From assembly GCF_005281835.1 (NCBI RefSeq), contig NZ_RZIS01000001.1, positions 662,351-726,350 on the forward strand: a stretch of DNA of 64,000 bases, written 5' to 3'. Within the stretch, counting starts at the first letter, position 1; each line of letters opens with the position of its first letter. The translations under genes were made by a program, and so were the position numbers. Positions 44,971 through 55,002 of the stretch are shown here, in pieces. Source of the stretch: Vibrio profundi. GTDB lineage: Bacteria; Pseudomonadota; Gammaproteobacteria; Enterobacterales; Vibrionaceae. The notes beneath the pieces are model-generated. The model was not told the DNA's origin. It ran no database searches and saw nothing but the letters and a program-made list of their open reading frames with translations.

Positions 44971-45765
44971 GTGAAAAAAAATATTGTAATCGGTATTGCG
45001 ATTATCGCTATATTATTTGGTTTGTATGGCCTAGCAGGAAATCTATCTAAAGAAGCTGCTGCTCCCGTAGCTGAAGTGGCAGAAAAGACAGAAAAACAAC
45101 TACAGGTCTGGATGCTCAATCAGGATGTCGAAAAAGGGCAATTGGCTACGCGCGACCAGTTAAATCTTGTATCTATGGGGGAGCGCGATGCAAACCTGAA
45201 AGGTGTGACTGACGATATTAAGTTAGATTTTCAATTAGGTACTGTATTCACACAAGCCCTCACAAAGGGGAGTGTAGCGTTTCCTGAACTAATGCTTAGC
45301 CCTGATCAAGACGGATATGTCGATCTAGTTATTGCACCAAACCGTGTTCCTTTTGCTATTAAGACACAAGCTGAATCAGTAGTTGGCGGGATTATTTCTC
45401 AGGGTAGTTTTGTCGATGTGTTGTCAGTTTCAACACCGGATACATTAATTGTTGAAACAACGACAAGTGGGAAAACTTCGGTTTCCGTGACTCCTATCGT
45501 TATGGGCGTCAAAGTTCTGCAAGTGAACAAACAGTTAGTTGAAGCTACGCGCAGCTTACCTGAATCTACAGAAGTTCGCGTGATCGTTGAACTTACGCGA
45601 AAACAAGTAGCAAAATTAACCGTTGCTAATCATATATCTCACCTCGAAATACATAAATCGATTGGGGAATATCAAAAATCAGATTTACAAGCTGATGCAG
45701 GTGACATACTGCCTGGATTTAAATCGATAGTAGAGTTTAGAGCCGACAAAGTCGTTATTAATTAA
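44971..45765 (+). CDS. rcpC: Tad assembly protein RcpC (CpaB family)
   Basis: A 264-residue protein with an N-terminal membrane helix (about 5-22) and an SAF-like domain (VWMLNQDVEKGQLATRDQLNLV) next to a RcpC/CpaB domain. It is thought to work at the periplasmic side, supporting the RcpA secretin or pilin modification. It is 10 bases after tadV and 13 before rcpA. Confidence 0.9.
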   Translation: MKKNIVIGIAIIAILFGLYGLAGNLSKEAAAPVAEVAEKTEKQLQVWMLNQDVEKGQLATRDQLNLVSMGERDANLKGVTDDIKLDFQLGTVFTQALTKGSVAFPELMLSPDQDGYVDLVIAPNRVPFAIKTQAESVVGGIISQGSFVDVLSVSTPDTLIVETTTSGKTSVSVTPIVMGVKVLQVNKQLVEATRSLPESTEVRVIVELTRKQVAKLTVANHISHLEIHKSIGEYQKSDLQADAGDILPGFKSIVEFRADKVVIN

Positions 45766-45778
45766 TTCTAAGGTTAGT

Positions 45779-47110
45779 ATGCGTTTAACTAAATTTAATT
45801 GGCTACTTTATATTCTAGCCAGCACCTTATCATTCTCTGTATCTTCACAAACAATTACCAACCTTTCAAAAGGTGGTATGCAGACTATTACTGTACTTTC
45901 AGATATTCAATCTGTATTTATTTCTGACCCAGAGATAGCCGATTACCAAGTTATCGATGAACGAAAGGTTGTCGTATTTGGTAAGCAATTGGGTTACGCC
46001 TCTCTAGCAGTCTACGGTGCAGAAGGTAAAACGTTAGCATCGAGAAAATTATGGGTAAACCCAAGTTTGGATTATATCCAACAGCAAATTCAAGTCTTAT
46101 ATCCTAACGCCAATGTAGTTGCTGCCAATATTGGAAAACAAGTAGTGCTATCTGGTGTAGTCGCGACTGAAGATGAAAAAGACAAAATTAATGAGTTAGT
46201 TGGAACATTGCTCGAAAAATCCAAAGAAGAATACAAGCTCGAATGGGATTTAGGCGAAGACGATAGTCAAGAAATTGAATTTATGAAGCGGCGCTATTTC
46301 GATGGAATCGTTAATAACATTGAAGTATCGGCAGTAAAACAGGTCAACGTTAAGCTTTCTATTGCTGAAGTTTCTCATTCTTTCTTAGAAGAGTTTGGCG
46401 TGACTTATGGAAGTGAAGGCGCAGGGGCTGGTGTTTTTGTAGACCAATTAACTAACTTCAGTGCTTCTGACATCATTTCTGTCATCACTGCGATTGGAAA
46501 CGATACGGTTGGTCAGATACTCGCTGAGCCCAATTTATCGGTGATCTCAGGTGAGACAGCAAGCTTTCTTGTTGGTGGGGAACTGCCTGTCGTAACAGTG
46601 GTCGATGGAACGACAAATGTTGACTACAAAGAATTTGGTATTCGACTAGAGCTTGCAGCAAAAGTACATGACGATGACAAAATCACTTTAGCATTAATGC
46701 CTGAAGTGAGCTCTCTAGATACTCAGTACAGTAATGAATCTTATGATTTGCCTGCACTTAAGACGCGCCGCGCCCGCACTACGGTACAGCTAGGTGATGG
46801 CAAAAGCTTTGTTCTTGGTGGTTTGCTTAGCACTGAAGACAAAGAGTCGTTAAAAAAGGTTCCATTCGTCGGCGATATTCCAGTGTTGGGAGCGTTATTT
46901 AGAAATTCTGGGACTGAGCGAAGTAAAACAGAGCTGATCATTGTTGCGACCGTTAACTTAGTTAAGCCAATTGATGCAAACCAGATACAACTACCAACGA
47001 TGAAAAAGACGACTACCCTAGAGCGTTTCTTTGTCGTGGAGCGAGAATATAAACAAGCAAGTTCTATTTGGACGCAGGAAATTATGTCTTCAGGGGGATT
47101 CCAGAAATGA
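45779..47110 (+). CDS. rcpA: Tad outer-membrane secretin RcpA (CpaC family)
   Basis: A 443-residue secretin forming the outer-membrane pore for the Flp pilus. It has a signal peptide (cleavage near VSSQ), an N-terminal BON-like/pilus region, and the secretin core with GGELPVV, TRRARTTVQLGDGKSFVLGGL and VPFVGDIPVLGALFR. It overlaps rcpB by 4 bases (ATGA). Confidence 0.95.
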   Translation: MRLTKFNWLLYILASTLSFSVSSQTITNLSKGGMQTITVLSDIQSVFISDPEIADYQVIDERKVVVFGKQLGYASLAVYGAEGKTLASRKLWVNPSLDYIQQQIQVLYPNANVVAANIGKQVVLSGVVATEDEKDKINELVGTLLEKSKEEYKLEWDLGEDDSQEIEFMKRRYFDGIVNNIEVSAVKQVNVKLSIAEVSHSFLEEFGVTYGSEGAGAGVFVDQLTNFSASDIISVITAIGNDTVGQILAEPNLSVISGETASFLVGGELPVVTVVDGTTNVDYKEFGIRLELAAKVHDDDKITLALMPEVSSLDTQYSNESYDLPALKTRRARTTVQLGDGKSFVLGGLLSTEDKESLKKVPFVGDIPVLGALFRNSGTERSKTELIIVATVNLVKPIDANQIQLPTMKKTTTLERFFVVEREYKQASSIWTQEIMSSGGFQK

Positions 47111-47613
47111 AGCGACTTAATAGAACATTAGGCGTTGTTTCGCTGGTACTTGCCGGTGTGTTAAGTGGCTGTGCTGAGAAAGTCCAAGAACGACAGGGGC
47201 AAGCGATCAATGTAGTGCCTATTGAGCATCAAGTATCGTTCAAGGCTCAGTCAGTCTCTAAAACCGAAGCGGAGATCAGGCAATTTGTTGACAACAATGT
47301 CGCTGTCCTGCTCGAAAAGGGAACTACGCTCACATGGCACGGTGGAAAGGGTAAAGAGTTAGCACGTTTCACTCGTACCTACATGCAAGGCAAAGGGATC
47401 AATCACAGTTTGATAGCGATTCAAGAAGCGAAAAGCGATATACAACACGCTTTTGATTTGTCGTTGGCTTATACCGAGTTTCAAGTAGTGAGCCAAGTTT
47501 GCTCCTACGAATCGATCGATCACTTCGGACATGGTGAAACTGGCTGTTATGCAGAAAATGCCCGTTGGCAATCGATGGTTAATCCAGAAAAGATGCTGAA
47601 TAGAAGTCGTTAG
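47107..47613 (+). CDS. rcpB: Tad locus lipoprotein RcpB
   Basis: A 168-residue predicted outer-membrane lipoprotein with lipobox AGVLSGC. The body has no enzyme motif; position between rcpA and tadZ matches RcpB of other Tad loci, where it helps or gates the RcpA secretin. ATG 47107 is chosen for the coupled overlap with rcpA and the N-terminal signal. Assigned by location and architecture, since this protein is poorly conserved. Confidence 0.8.
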   Translation: MKRLNRTLGVVSLVLAGVLSGCAEKVQERQGQAINVVPIEHQVSFKAQSVSKTEAEIRQFVDNNVAVLLEKGTTLTWHGGKGKELARFTRTYMQGKGINHSLIAIQEAKSDIQHAFDLSLAYTEFQVVSQVCSYESIDHFGHGETGCYAENARWQSMVNPEKMLNRSR

Positions 47614-47624
47614 GTGAATGATAA

Positions 47625-48860
47625 ATGTTTGATTTAGTTGATATCCTAAAAACCAAGGTCGAAGAAAAAGAAGTCGTTCAAGAACAGATCACTTCAGTGG
47701 TATTTCATCAGACCCAAGCATGTATCGATCTTGTAGAAGAAGCCTTTCGTTTTGAAGGTATTCTTCCTCCGTCAATGCTAAATAATTCTGACGAGAACAT
47801 TAAACAACACGTCCGTGAAGCACACATAGAGATTGCTATTGTCGAGTTGAATGTGAGTCAGAATGTCACTGAAGATATGAAGCGTATTAGTCACCTTCTG
47901 CCAAACAGTGCATCAGTGATTGTTATTGGCAGTGAAGATGCAATTTCAACAATCCGTAACCTGAAAGATATGGGTTTCTACTACGTATTTTGGCCGATCT
48001 CTAAACAAGAACTTATCGATTTCGTTCGAAATGTTGATAGTAATCGAAAGCTTAATAGCGGTTTAGGTAAAGATAGAACCGCAAAAAAAGTGGCTGTTTG
48101 GGGAGCAAAGGGTGGCGTTGGTGCAACTATGCTGACCGCTGAAATAGCTTATGAATTGAGTGCGAAAAAGAAGAGCTCATGTTTGATTGTTGATCACGAT
48201 TTTCGTGGTGGAAATTTAGACATCTTCTTAGGAGAAAAGCACTTTCAAAAGAAGCCTGTCGCTCCTGGAGCACTTACGGCGAACTTAGATGTAAGTTACG
48301 CAAGCAGCATGATCAAAAAGTTGAACGACATGTTAGCCGTATTGGCCGTCGAATCTGACGAACTTAATGAACTGGAGCTGAAAGAATATGCGCGTTCATT
48401 GTCCGCTCAAATGGCTGGCCAGTATAACTTTATACTAGAAGATTTATCTCGCTCTTCGAACTCTAAGCTAGACCTTAAATATATTGCAGAACACAACGAC
48501 ATTTTGGCTTTGGTATTAGAACCGACAGTTTCTAGCGTACGTGAATGTAAGCGGGTGCTAACCGCGCTTGATAGCATGGCCGCGAATGTTCGTTGCATTG
48601 TTGTTGTTAACTACACCATGGCGGAAAAAGCCGCGACCATTTCTACTGAAGAAATTGGTCAATTCCTCGGGCGCAAAATCGATGTGGTTTGCCCTAATGA
48701 GATCCAAGTAGGCAAAATGGTTTTGGAAGGAAAACATATTTACCAACTTGGTTTGCCTATCAGTAAGAGCTTGAACAGGCTGACTTCATTATTGTTAGGC
48801 GAAAGTGAACGCCAAGACAGCAAATCAGTATTTAGTAAGATGATGAAGAGGTTCAAATAA
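47625..48860 (+). CDS. tadZ: Tad localisation ATPase TadZ (CpaE family)
   Basis: A 411-residue protein with an N-terminal receiver-like domain lacking the phosphorylation residues and a C-terminal ParA/MinD-like domain. The deviant Walker A reads AKGGVGATM (near 160-168): the second lysine position is alanine, as reported for TadZ proteins with atypical ATPase sites. It places the pilus machine at the pole. It overlaps tadA by one base (TAATG). Confidence 0.9.
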   Translation: MFDLVDILKTKVEEKEVVQEQITSVVFHQTQACIDLVEEAFRFEGILPPSMLNNSDENIKQHVREAHIEIAIVELNVSQNVTEDMKRISHLLPNSASVIVIGSEDAISTIRNLKDMGFYYVFWPISKQELIDFVRNVDSNRKLNSGLGKDRTAKKVAVWGAKGGVGATMLTAEIAYELSAKKKSSCLIVDHDFRGGNLDIFLGEKHFQKKPVAPGALTANLDVSYASSMIKKLNDMLAVLAVESDELNELELKEYARSLSAQMAGQYNFILEDLSRSSNSKLDLKYIAEHNDILALVLEPTVSSVRECKRVLTALDSMAANVRCIVVVNYTMAEKAATISTEEIGQFLGRKIDVVCPNEIQVGKMVLEGKHIYQLGLPISKSLNRLTSLLLGESERQDSKSVFSKMMKRFK

Positions 48861-50140
48861 TGGACCAAGCTAAATCGAACTATGTCGCGATACGTAGCCA
48901 GATCTTTGAAGCGCTAGATGCTGAAGCCGTTCAATCTTTGTCTAAAGAGGCGTTAAGTAAGCAGCTAACGAATGCTGTAGAAATGCTGATTGAGACGCTC
49001 GGTTTTTCGGTCGCGACGGTTGTCAAAAATGAATACGTTAGAAGCTTAGTCGATGAGTTACATGGCTTAGGGCCTTTACAAAAACTCATGGATGATGATT
49101 CGATTAGCGACATTATGATCAATGGTCATGATCATGTGTTCATCGAAAAAAATGGTGTGGTCGAAAGGGCGCCTGTGAGCTTTATCGACGAAGCTCAATT
49201 GCTACAAATTGCGAAACGAATTGCGAGCAGAATAGGCCGTCGTGTCGATGATTCTTCACCAACTTGTGATGCTCGCCTTCCTGATGGCAGCCGTGTGAAT
49301 ATTGTAACGCCACCGATCGCGATTGATGGTACTTCAGTATCTATCCGTAAGTTTAAAAAGCAGTCGATTAATTTAAATCAGTTGGTCGACTTTGGCGCGA
49401 TGAGCCCTGAAATGGCGAAAGTGCTGATGATTGCTTCACGTTGTCGGTTGAATATATTGATTTCAGGTGGCACAGGCTCAGGTAAAACGACCATGCTGAA
49501 TGCGCTCTCCCAGTATATTTCAGAGAAAGAGCGCATCGTGACGATAGAAGATGCCGCCGAACTTAGGTTACTTCAGCCTCATGTGGTTCGCTTGGAAACA
49601 CGTACTGCGGGGATTGAAGGTACAGGAGCGATTACTCAGCGAGACTTGGTCATTAACTCGTTACGTATGAGGCCAGACCGAATAATCATGGGTGAGTGTC
49701 GTGGTGGCGAAGCATTTGAGATGCTCCAAGCAATGAATACTGGGCACGATGGTTCAATGTCTACCCTTCACGCAAATACTCCTAGAGATGCCATCGCCCG
49801 TGTGGAGTCTATGGTGATGATGGCGACAAATAGTCTGCCTCTTGAAGCCATTAGAAGAACCATCGTTAGCGCTGTTGATTTAGTCATTCAAATTAGCCGA
49901 TTGCATGATGGTAGTCGTAAAGTGATGAGCATTACGGAAGTGGTGGGTATTGAAGGTTCAAATGTCGTATTAGAAGAAATCTTCAAATTCCAGCCTATAA
50001 TTCAAAGCGAAACCGGTAAAGTCACTGGTCGCTATGTGACCGCCGGAATGATGCAACGATCGGTACTGGTTGAGAAAGCGAAATTCTTTGGTTTAGAAGA
50101 GCAGCTTAATAGCGCATTCAAGATTGGAGAGCCGGCGTGA
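48860..50140 (+). CDS. tadA: Tad pilus assembly/retraction ATPase TadA (CpaF family)
   Basis: A 426-residue hexameric secretion ATPase. Walker A is SGGTGSGKTTM, the Asp box is TIEDAAELRL, Walker B lies in DRIIMGECRGGEA, and the His box is STLHANTP. The N-terminal domain includes ISDIMINGHDHVFIE. It powers Flp extension and, as known for CpaF, retraction. The GTGA overlap couples it to tadB. Confidence 0.96.
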   Translation: MDQAKSNYVAIRSQIFEALDAEAVQSLSKEALSKQLTNAVEMLIETLGFSVATVVKNEYVRSLVDELHGLGPLQKLMDDDSISDIMINGHDHVFIEKNGVVERAPVSFIDEAQLLQIAKRIASRIGRRVDDSSPTCDARLPDGSRVNIVTPPIAIDGTSVSIRKFKKQSINLNQLVDFGAMSPEMAKVLMIASRCRLNILISGGTGSGKTTMLNALSQYISEKERIVTIEDAAELRLLQPHVVRLETRTAGIEGTGAITQRDLVINSLRMRPDRIIMGECRGGEAFEMLQAMNTGHDGSMSTLHANTPRDAIARVESMVMMATNSLPLEAIRRTIVSAVDLVIQISRLHDGSRKVMSITEVVGIEGSNVVLEEIFKFQPIIQSETGKVTGRYVTAGMMQRSVLVEKAKFFGLEEQLNSAFKIGEPA

Positions 50141-51063
50141 TCTATTGGTTAGCGCTGATTTTTGGTGGAATCGCGATGTTAATTGCGTTTTGGCCAAGTA
50201 AAAAACAAGAGCGCCATTACTATCTAACCGAAGCCAATAAAACCTTATTTATCGAGTCCATTGATGAGTCGCAGCAAGCGGTCAATTTAAACGCGCTTTC
50301 TCGCCAAAATTTGGCCCAAAAAATCAAAAATAAGTTTGCCAATGTCATACGCCAATTGGGTAAATACGCCTACGTTAAGCTGATTGGTTATGTATTTTTG
50401 GTCCTGCTGTTAGCCTATTTTATGAATCAAAAGTTCATCAAGGGTGAGCTACTGATCGTGGCGCCGATGATACTGCTACTAGGGATTGGTTTGGGTTACA
50501 ACTGGCTGCAAAGCAGAGAGCGAAAACTGTTTGAAGAAGCCTTCCCTGATGCACTTAATATGCTAGCAAGCGCGGTGAGCTCTGGTGAGAGTATTATGCA
50601 CGCCATCATTTATGTCGGTAAGACGCTAGAAGGAGAGGTGGGCAGGGAGTTCAAAAAGATGGGAGAGCGCTTACAGGTAGGGGAGTCGGTAGATTCGGTC
50701 TTCAGAAAGTCGATACAGCGTTTTCCATATCCAGCGTTTTACTTCTTTGTGATTACTCTCAGAGCCAACATGCAAAGAGGTGGCCAGCTTAAGCAAGTGA
50801 TCAACAGGCTCAATCGACTGATGTTTGATTCAAGAGCGATAGATAAAAAGAAATTGGCGTTGACGTCGGAAGCCAGAATGTCGGCAAAGATCGTATCTGC
50901 GATACCTGTGCTGTTCATGTTTACTATGCAATATGTCAGCCCTCAAAACTTTGACTTTGTTATGAATGATCCTGCGGGAAAACCCATTCTTTATTATGTA
51001 TTAGCAAGTGAGTTTATAGGCTTAGCTATTGTATGGGCGCTAATGAAGAGTGTGGAAAAATGA
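50137..51063 (+). CDS. tadB: Tad inner-membrane platform protein TadB
   Basis: A 308-residue protein with a GspF/type II secretion F domain (EAFPDALNMLASAVSSGESIMHAI) and hydrophobic segments at both ends. It forms the inner-membrane platform with TadC, around which the pilin is polymerised by TadA. It starts with GTG and overlaps both neighbours by 4 bases. Confidence 0.93.
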   Translation: MIYWLALIFGGIAMLIAFWPSKKQERHYYLTEANKTLFIESIDESQQAVNLNALSRQNLAQKIKNKFANVIRQLGKYAYVKLIGYVFLVLLLAYFMNQKFIKGELLIVAPMILLLGIGLGYNWLQSRERKLFEEAFPDALNMLASAVSSGESIMHAIIYVGKTLEGEVGREFKKMGERLQVGESVDSVFRKSIQRFPYPAFYFFVITLRANMQRGGQLKQVINRLNRLMFDSRAIDKKKLALTSEARMSAKIVSAIPVLFMFTMQYVSPQNFDFVMNDPAGKPILYYVLASEFIGLAIVWALMKSVEK

Positions 51064-51950
51064 TCGACAAGCAAACTCTGATCTTCATTTTACTAGTACT
51101 GCTGTTCGCTTGTGTTTTCTATTTTATACACAAAGCTTATCGCGAAGTTAACCGCCGTCGAATGCTGAATAAATTCTCGTTACTTGAAGAGAAAAACAGT
51201 GAAGATAGAGAAACGGATAACTTAGATTCTCTAATTGATGGTTTATCTGGATCTTTGGCATCTTCTAAAGACGAAATTGATAAAAAGCTTGATGATGCTG
51301 GCATCTATAACTCCAATATTTCTCAATATTACATGTACGTGAAATATGGCTTATTTATCGTAGGAGCTGTTGTTTTCTACATTGTATTATCTAATTTCGA
51401 GGTGGTGATCAATCAGATTATCGCAGTCCTAGCGATATGGTTTGTGCTGTGCATTACCGCACCGGATAGCTACTTATCGATGAAACAGAAAGCTTTACGA
51501 AGAAAGATATCTAATCAATTACCCTATTTATTGGACTTAATGGCCATTTGTATTCAAACCGGTATGACGATGGAAGCGGCGATGAGCTACCTTGCTCAAG
51601 AGATGGAAGGATTTGATAAGGACTTGTCGTATCAACTGAATAAAATTAATGAGCGAAATAAGATCGTTGGGCTTGATGTCGCTTTAGATGAATTTTATGG
51701 GCGAATTCCGACACCTGAAGTTAGAAGTTTTATTATGACGCTAAAACAGAGCCTTAAATATGGATCATCTATCTATGACGCTCTGACAACTTTGGCGGCT
51801 GATATCCGAGAAGTCAACATGCTAAATGTAGAAGAGAAAATTGGTAAGCTGGCCGCAAAAATGTCTATCCCATTGATTCTATTTATTATGATGCCAATTG
51901 TTATCTTAATAACGGCGCCAGGTATTATGAGGGTGATGGCGAATGTATAA
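51060..51950 (+). CDS. tadC: Tad inner-membrane platform protein TadC
   Basis: A 296-residue second GspF-type platform protein (QLPYLLDLMAICIQTGMTMEAAM), with an N-terminal helix and C-terminal helices. ATG 51060 gives an ATGA overlap with tadB and the membrane helix at the N-terminus; the longer frame from 51033 is rejected. It overlaps tadD by 8 bases. Confidence 0.93.
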   Translation: MIDKQTLIFILLVLLFACVFYFIHKAYREVNRRRMLNKFSLLEEKNSEDRETDNLDSLIDGLSGSLASSKDEIDKKLDDAGIYNSNISQYYMYVKYGLFIVGAVVFYIVLSNFEVVINQIIAVLAIWFVLCITAPDSYLSMKQKALRRKISNQLPYLLDLMAICIQTGMTMEAAMSYLAQEMEGFDKDLSYQLNKINERNKIVGLDVALDEFYGRIPTPEVRSFIMTLKQSLKYGSSIYDALTTLAADIREVNMLNVEEKIGKLAAKMSIPLILFIMMPIVILITAPGIMRVMANV

Positions 51951-52671
51951 GAAATTTATCCTAGTGGTTTTGTCTATTGTGCTTTCCGGCTGTGCGAGTA
52001 GTAGTTTAGAAAGCAAAATTTCAGAATCCAAAGAGTCTATGCTTGTCGAAACCAATAACTACGCCAACTTAGTATCGCTTTACAAGCAGTCTTTGAAAGA
52101 AAAGGAAGATGTAGTCACCAGAATTAAACTCGCGAAAGCCTATGCCAATTTAGGTGATCACGAATCGAGTTTATTCGTAATACAAAGAGTTAAAGATAAA
52201 GCGCAAAACTCTGATGCACTAAAAGTTGAGTGTAACGCCCTATTTGAATTAGGGGACATTAAGGGGGCTGAATCTTGTTTACTTAAAGTTATTAGCCTCG
52301 ATAAAAATAATGCTGAAGTTGAGAATCAACTAGGAATTGTCTACGCGTATTTGGGCGATATCCCAAAAGCAAAAGCCTATTTTGAATTGTCACGAGAGCA
52401 CTTTATTGATGATGTAAAAATCAAAAACAATCTAGCGATGATTAATATGCTTGAAGGTAAGTTTAATAATGCGGTTAGCTTGCTACTCCCGATATATACC
52501 AATGATAAAAGTAATGGTCGGGTTGAAGCGAATTTGGTTTTTTCATTGGTGAAAATTGGCGAGTTAGAATCAGCAAAGAAAATATTAGCTAAACACTATT
52601 CAGACAAAGAAATAGACCAAATAGTTCGCGATATTTCAACGAGCCAATCTGTCAGCATCGAATCAGTTTAA
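51943..52671 (+). CDS. tadD: TPR lipoprotein TadD
   Basis: A 242-residue lipoprotein (lipobox IVLSGC) made of tetratricopeptide repeats, such as ALFELGDIKGAESCLLKVISLDKNNAEVENQLGIVY written here over residues of about 92-128. It likely acts as a pilotin or scaffold for the secretin. Confidence 0.88.
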   Translation: MYKKFILVVLSIVLSGCASSSLESKISESKESMLVETNNYANLVSLYKQSLKEKEDVVTRIKLAKAYANLGDHESSLFVIQRVKDKAQNSDALKVECNALFELGDIKGAESCLLKVISLDKNNAEVENQLGIVYAYLGDIPKAKAYFELSREHFIDDVKIKNNLAMINMLEGKFNNAVSLLLPIYTNDKSNGRVEANLVFSLVKIGELESAKKILAKHYSDKEIDQIVRDISTSQSVSIESV

Positions 52672-52691
52672 ACTCTCGAAAGATAACTTAA

Positions 52692-53222
52692 ATGAATAAT
52701 ATTAAGCGACAAAGTGGTGTTGCATCTATTGAATTTGGTTTGTCATTTTTTGCCTTTTTCTTAATGTGTATTACCTGGGCTGAAATGGGCTATATGTCTT
52801 ACGTTTCATCTGTCAGTGACTATGCCATTTCTGAGTCGGTAAGAGACGCTAAAGTCGTCATTCAAGAAAACGAACGTTTGGGGTCACAGGCGACTTCGAC
52901 TCAATTTATGTACGCGTTTAAGCAGTCTATTCAGGCTCAAGGCTCTTTATGGGGAGAGATTATCGACCCAAATAAGTTTCGACTTTCAATTCAATATATC
53001 AAGGATATCAATGAGCTCTCTTCCTACACCGGAAGCTGTGAAATTGAAGATGATAATTTGTTTGAGTTGGAGTGTGGTGAGTCGGTCGACAGTGTCATGG
53101 CTGTTTATCGTATTGACTATGACTTTACTCCAATGCTGTCGTTGTTAATCGATACTGAAACTTTGTTCTCACGTGAAGTTATCGTGATTCAGGAGTACGA
53201 GCGTGACCAATTCAAGATTTAG
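52692..53222 (+). CDS. tadE: Pseudopilin TadE
   Basis: A 176-residue minor pilin. The N-terminus RQSGVASIEFGLSFFAFF has the Flp-like prepilin site (cleavage after glycine, glutamate at +5) before a hydrophobic helix. TadV should process it. The last 20 bases overlap tadF. Confidence 0.9.
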   Translation: MNNIKRQSGVASIEFGLSFFAFFLMCITWAEMGYMSYVSSVSDYAISESVRDAKVVIQENERLGSQATSTQFMYAFKQSIQAQGSLWGEIIDPNKFRLSIQYIKDINELSSYTGSCEIEDDNLFELECGESVDSVMAVYRIDYDFTPMLSLLIDTETLFSREVIVIQEYERDQFKI

Positions 53223-53742
53223 GCAAAAGGGTACCTTTTCGGTTGAGTTTGCTTTACTCGGCGTCGTATTCGCAACGTTATTAATAATGACTGGCGATGT
53301 GATTATTAAACTTTCTGTTCAAGGAAAACTGGATCGTTTGTCCTATTCCATTGTGAATGTATTGAAAGAACGTACTCAACTATTTGGTAAAAATGATTAT
53401 ACCTTGACCCAAGATGATACCGATTCTTTGTACACAGTGGTACAGAGCTCACTCGAGCGCACGATGGGAAATTATAGCGATGACAACCTGTCAGGTAGCT
53501 TTGAAATGCTGACTTTTGATTTGAGTGGCTCCCCTCACACGACCACCATTCATCGTGGAGGTGGTTGTACATTGCAACAAACAGTATCAGACCTTCAAGA
53601 CTTGTCGATGATGACTTCCTGGGGAAGAAGAGCCACTTTGTATCGGGTGACTTTGTGTTACGAAACCGACAACTGGGCTGGTGAGTTGTTCGATATGGAC
53701 TTCACGACCATTCAATCCTCTTCTGTGATGATGGGAAGGTAA
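53203..53742 (+). CDS. tadF: Pseudopilin TadF
   Basis: A 179-residue minor pilin starting with GTG. The motif QKGTFSVEFALLG again shows a glycine cleavage site with glutamate at +5, followed by a transmembrane helix; the globular C-terminal part has several cysteines (HRGGGCTLQQ, VTLCYET). It is one base ahead of tadG. Confidence 0.88.
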   Translation: MTNSRFRQKGTFSVEFALLGVVFATLLIMTGDVIIKLSVQGKLDRLSYSIVNVLKERTQLFGKNDYTLTQDDTDSLYTVVQSSLERTMGNYSDDNLSGSFEMLTFDLSGSPHTTTIHRGGGCTLQQTVSDLQDLSMMTSWGRRATLYRVTLCYETDNWAGELFDMDFTTIQSSSVMMGR

Positions 53743-53743
53743 A

Positions 53744-54991
53744 ATGCGAGGCTCTTTAAGGAAGCAGCGAGGCAACGCTGCAATATTATTTGTTCTGCTT
53801 ATTCCAGGCTTTTACGGTTTGTTTGCGCTAGGGATAGACGGCTCACGCGCTATTCAAAATAGAGCTCGTTTAGGTGATGCGGCAGAAGTCGCCGCACTGG
53901 CGTTATCTGCTCAAAATAGTGCAAACGAGCAGCAAAATAACGCGTTAGCTCGTCTGTATGTGGATGCCTATATTCGAGATAAAGAGAACAATGTACCTAT
54001 GAACATTGTTCGCACCGAGTGCCAATTAACGGACCAAACTGAATGTGAGGGAGGGGCGCGTTACAGCCAGTATGATATTTCAATCACTACCACTCATGAA
54101 GCTTGGTTCCCGGGCAATGACAACTTTGTTGGCTTTGAAGAGACCTATTCGGTTACACACGCAGGCACTGCCCGAAAGTACCAAGGCGACTCAATTGATA
54201 TCGCATTTGTGACGGATTTCTCAGGGTCAATGGGTGATCGTTGGGGAGGCTGGAATGGCAAACCTAAATATCAAGAAGTGCAATCTATCATTGCTGATGT
54301 TCTTGTTGAGTTAGAAAAGTTTAATGAAGAAAGTACCGACCCAGATGAACTCAATAAGGTCGCATTAGTCCCATTCGCTGTCTATACGGTGGACGGAGTT
54401 GGCGAACGCTGCAGGAGTGGAAGAAAATATATTTACTACTCTGATCAGATTGTTCGGGGGAATGGGACTAATAATACGGCTAAAAAAACAGTGGCGGATT
54501 TGTGGAAAGTTAAATCGCCAAAAGTACGCTGCGATTATCCATCGGACTATGATTACCATACCACTTCCTTGACCACTGATTTTCAAAGTGTAGAGGATGA
54601 AATATACAGTTTCTCACCCGATGGTGGCACTGCCTCATACCAAGGAATTATTCGAGCGGCTCAGGTGTTGAAAGCCACGCAAGACCCAAATCCACGAAGG
54701 TTGATCGTGATACTTTCTGATGGTGACGACAATGATTCAAATTTAGCCAGTAAATTAGTCAATCAGGGTATGTGTACCGAAATCATAAAGGGGTTGAGTG
54801 AAGATACCACCGCAACTGGCCGTCCTGTCACAGCACAAATGGCGCTGATCGGTTTCACCTATGACGTTAGTGATAACGAAGCGCTGGCTAGATGCGTGGG
54901 TGAAGATAACGTATACGACGCCTCTGATCCTGATGAGCTGTTAGAAATTATTTTAAATCTTATCTCGGAAGAGATTGGACATATCAAGTAG
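53744..54991 (+). CDS. tadG: TadG, membrane-anchored von Willebrand A protein
   Basis: A 415-residue protein with an N-terminal helix in a TadE-like context (KQRGNAAILFVLLIPGF, but without the glutamate of a true prepilin site, so probably not cleaved) and a VWA domain whose metal-site motif is DFSGS at residues 158-162. Known TadG proteins anchor or cap the pilus in the envelope. It is followed after 11 bases by an OmpA-like gene. Confidence 0.9.
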   Translation: MRGSLRKQRGNAAILFVLLIPGFYGLFALGIDGSRAIQNRARLGDAAEVAALALSAQNSANEQQNNALARLYVDAYIRDKENNVPMNIVRTECQLTDQTECEGGARYSQYDISITTTHEAWFPGNDNFVGFEETYSVTHAGTARKYQGDSIDIAFVTDFSGSMGDRWGGWNGKPKYQEVQSIIADVLVELEKFNEESTDPDELNKVALVPFAVYTVDGVGERCRSGRKYIYYSDQIVRGNGTNNTAKKTVADLWKVKSPKVRCDYPSDYDYHTTSLTTDFQSVEDEIYSFSPDGGTASYQGIIRAAQVLKATQDPNPRRLIVILSDGDDNDSNLASKLVNQGMCTEIIKGLSEDTTATGRPVTAQMALIGFTYDVSDNEALARCVGEDNVYDASDPDELLEIILNLISEEIGHIK

Positions 54992-55002
54992 TAGGAAAGT
55001 AA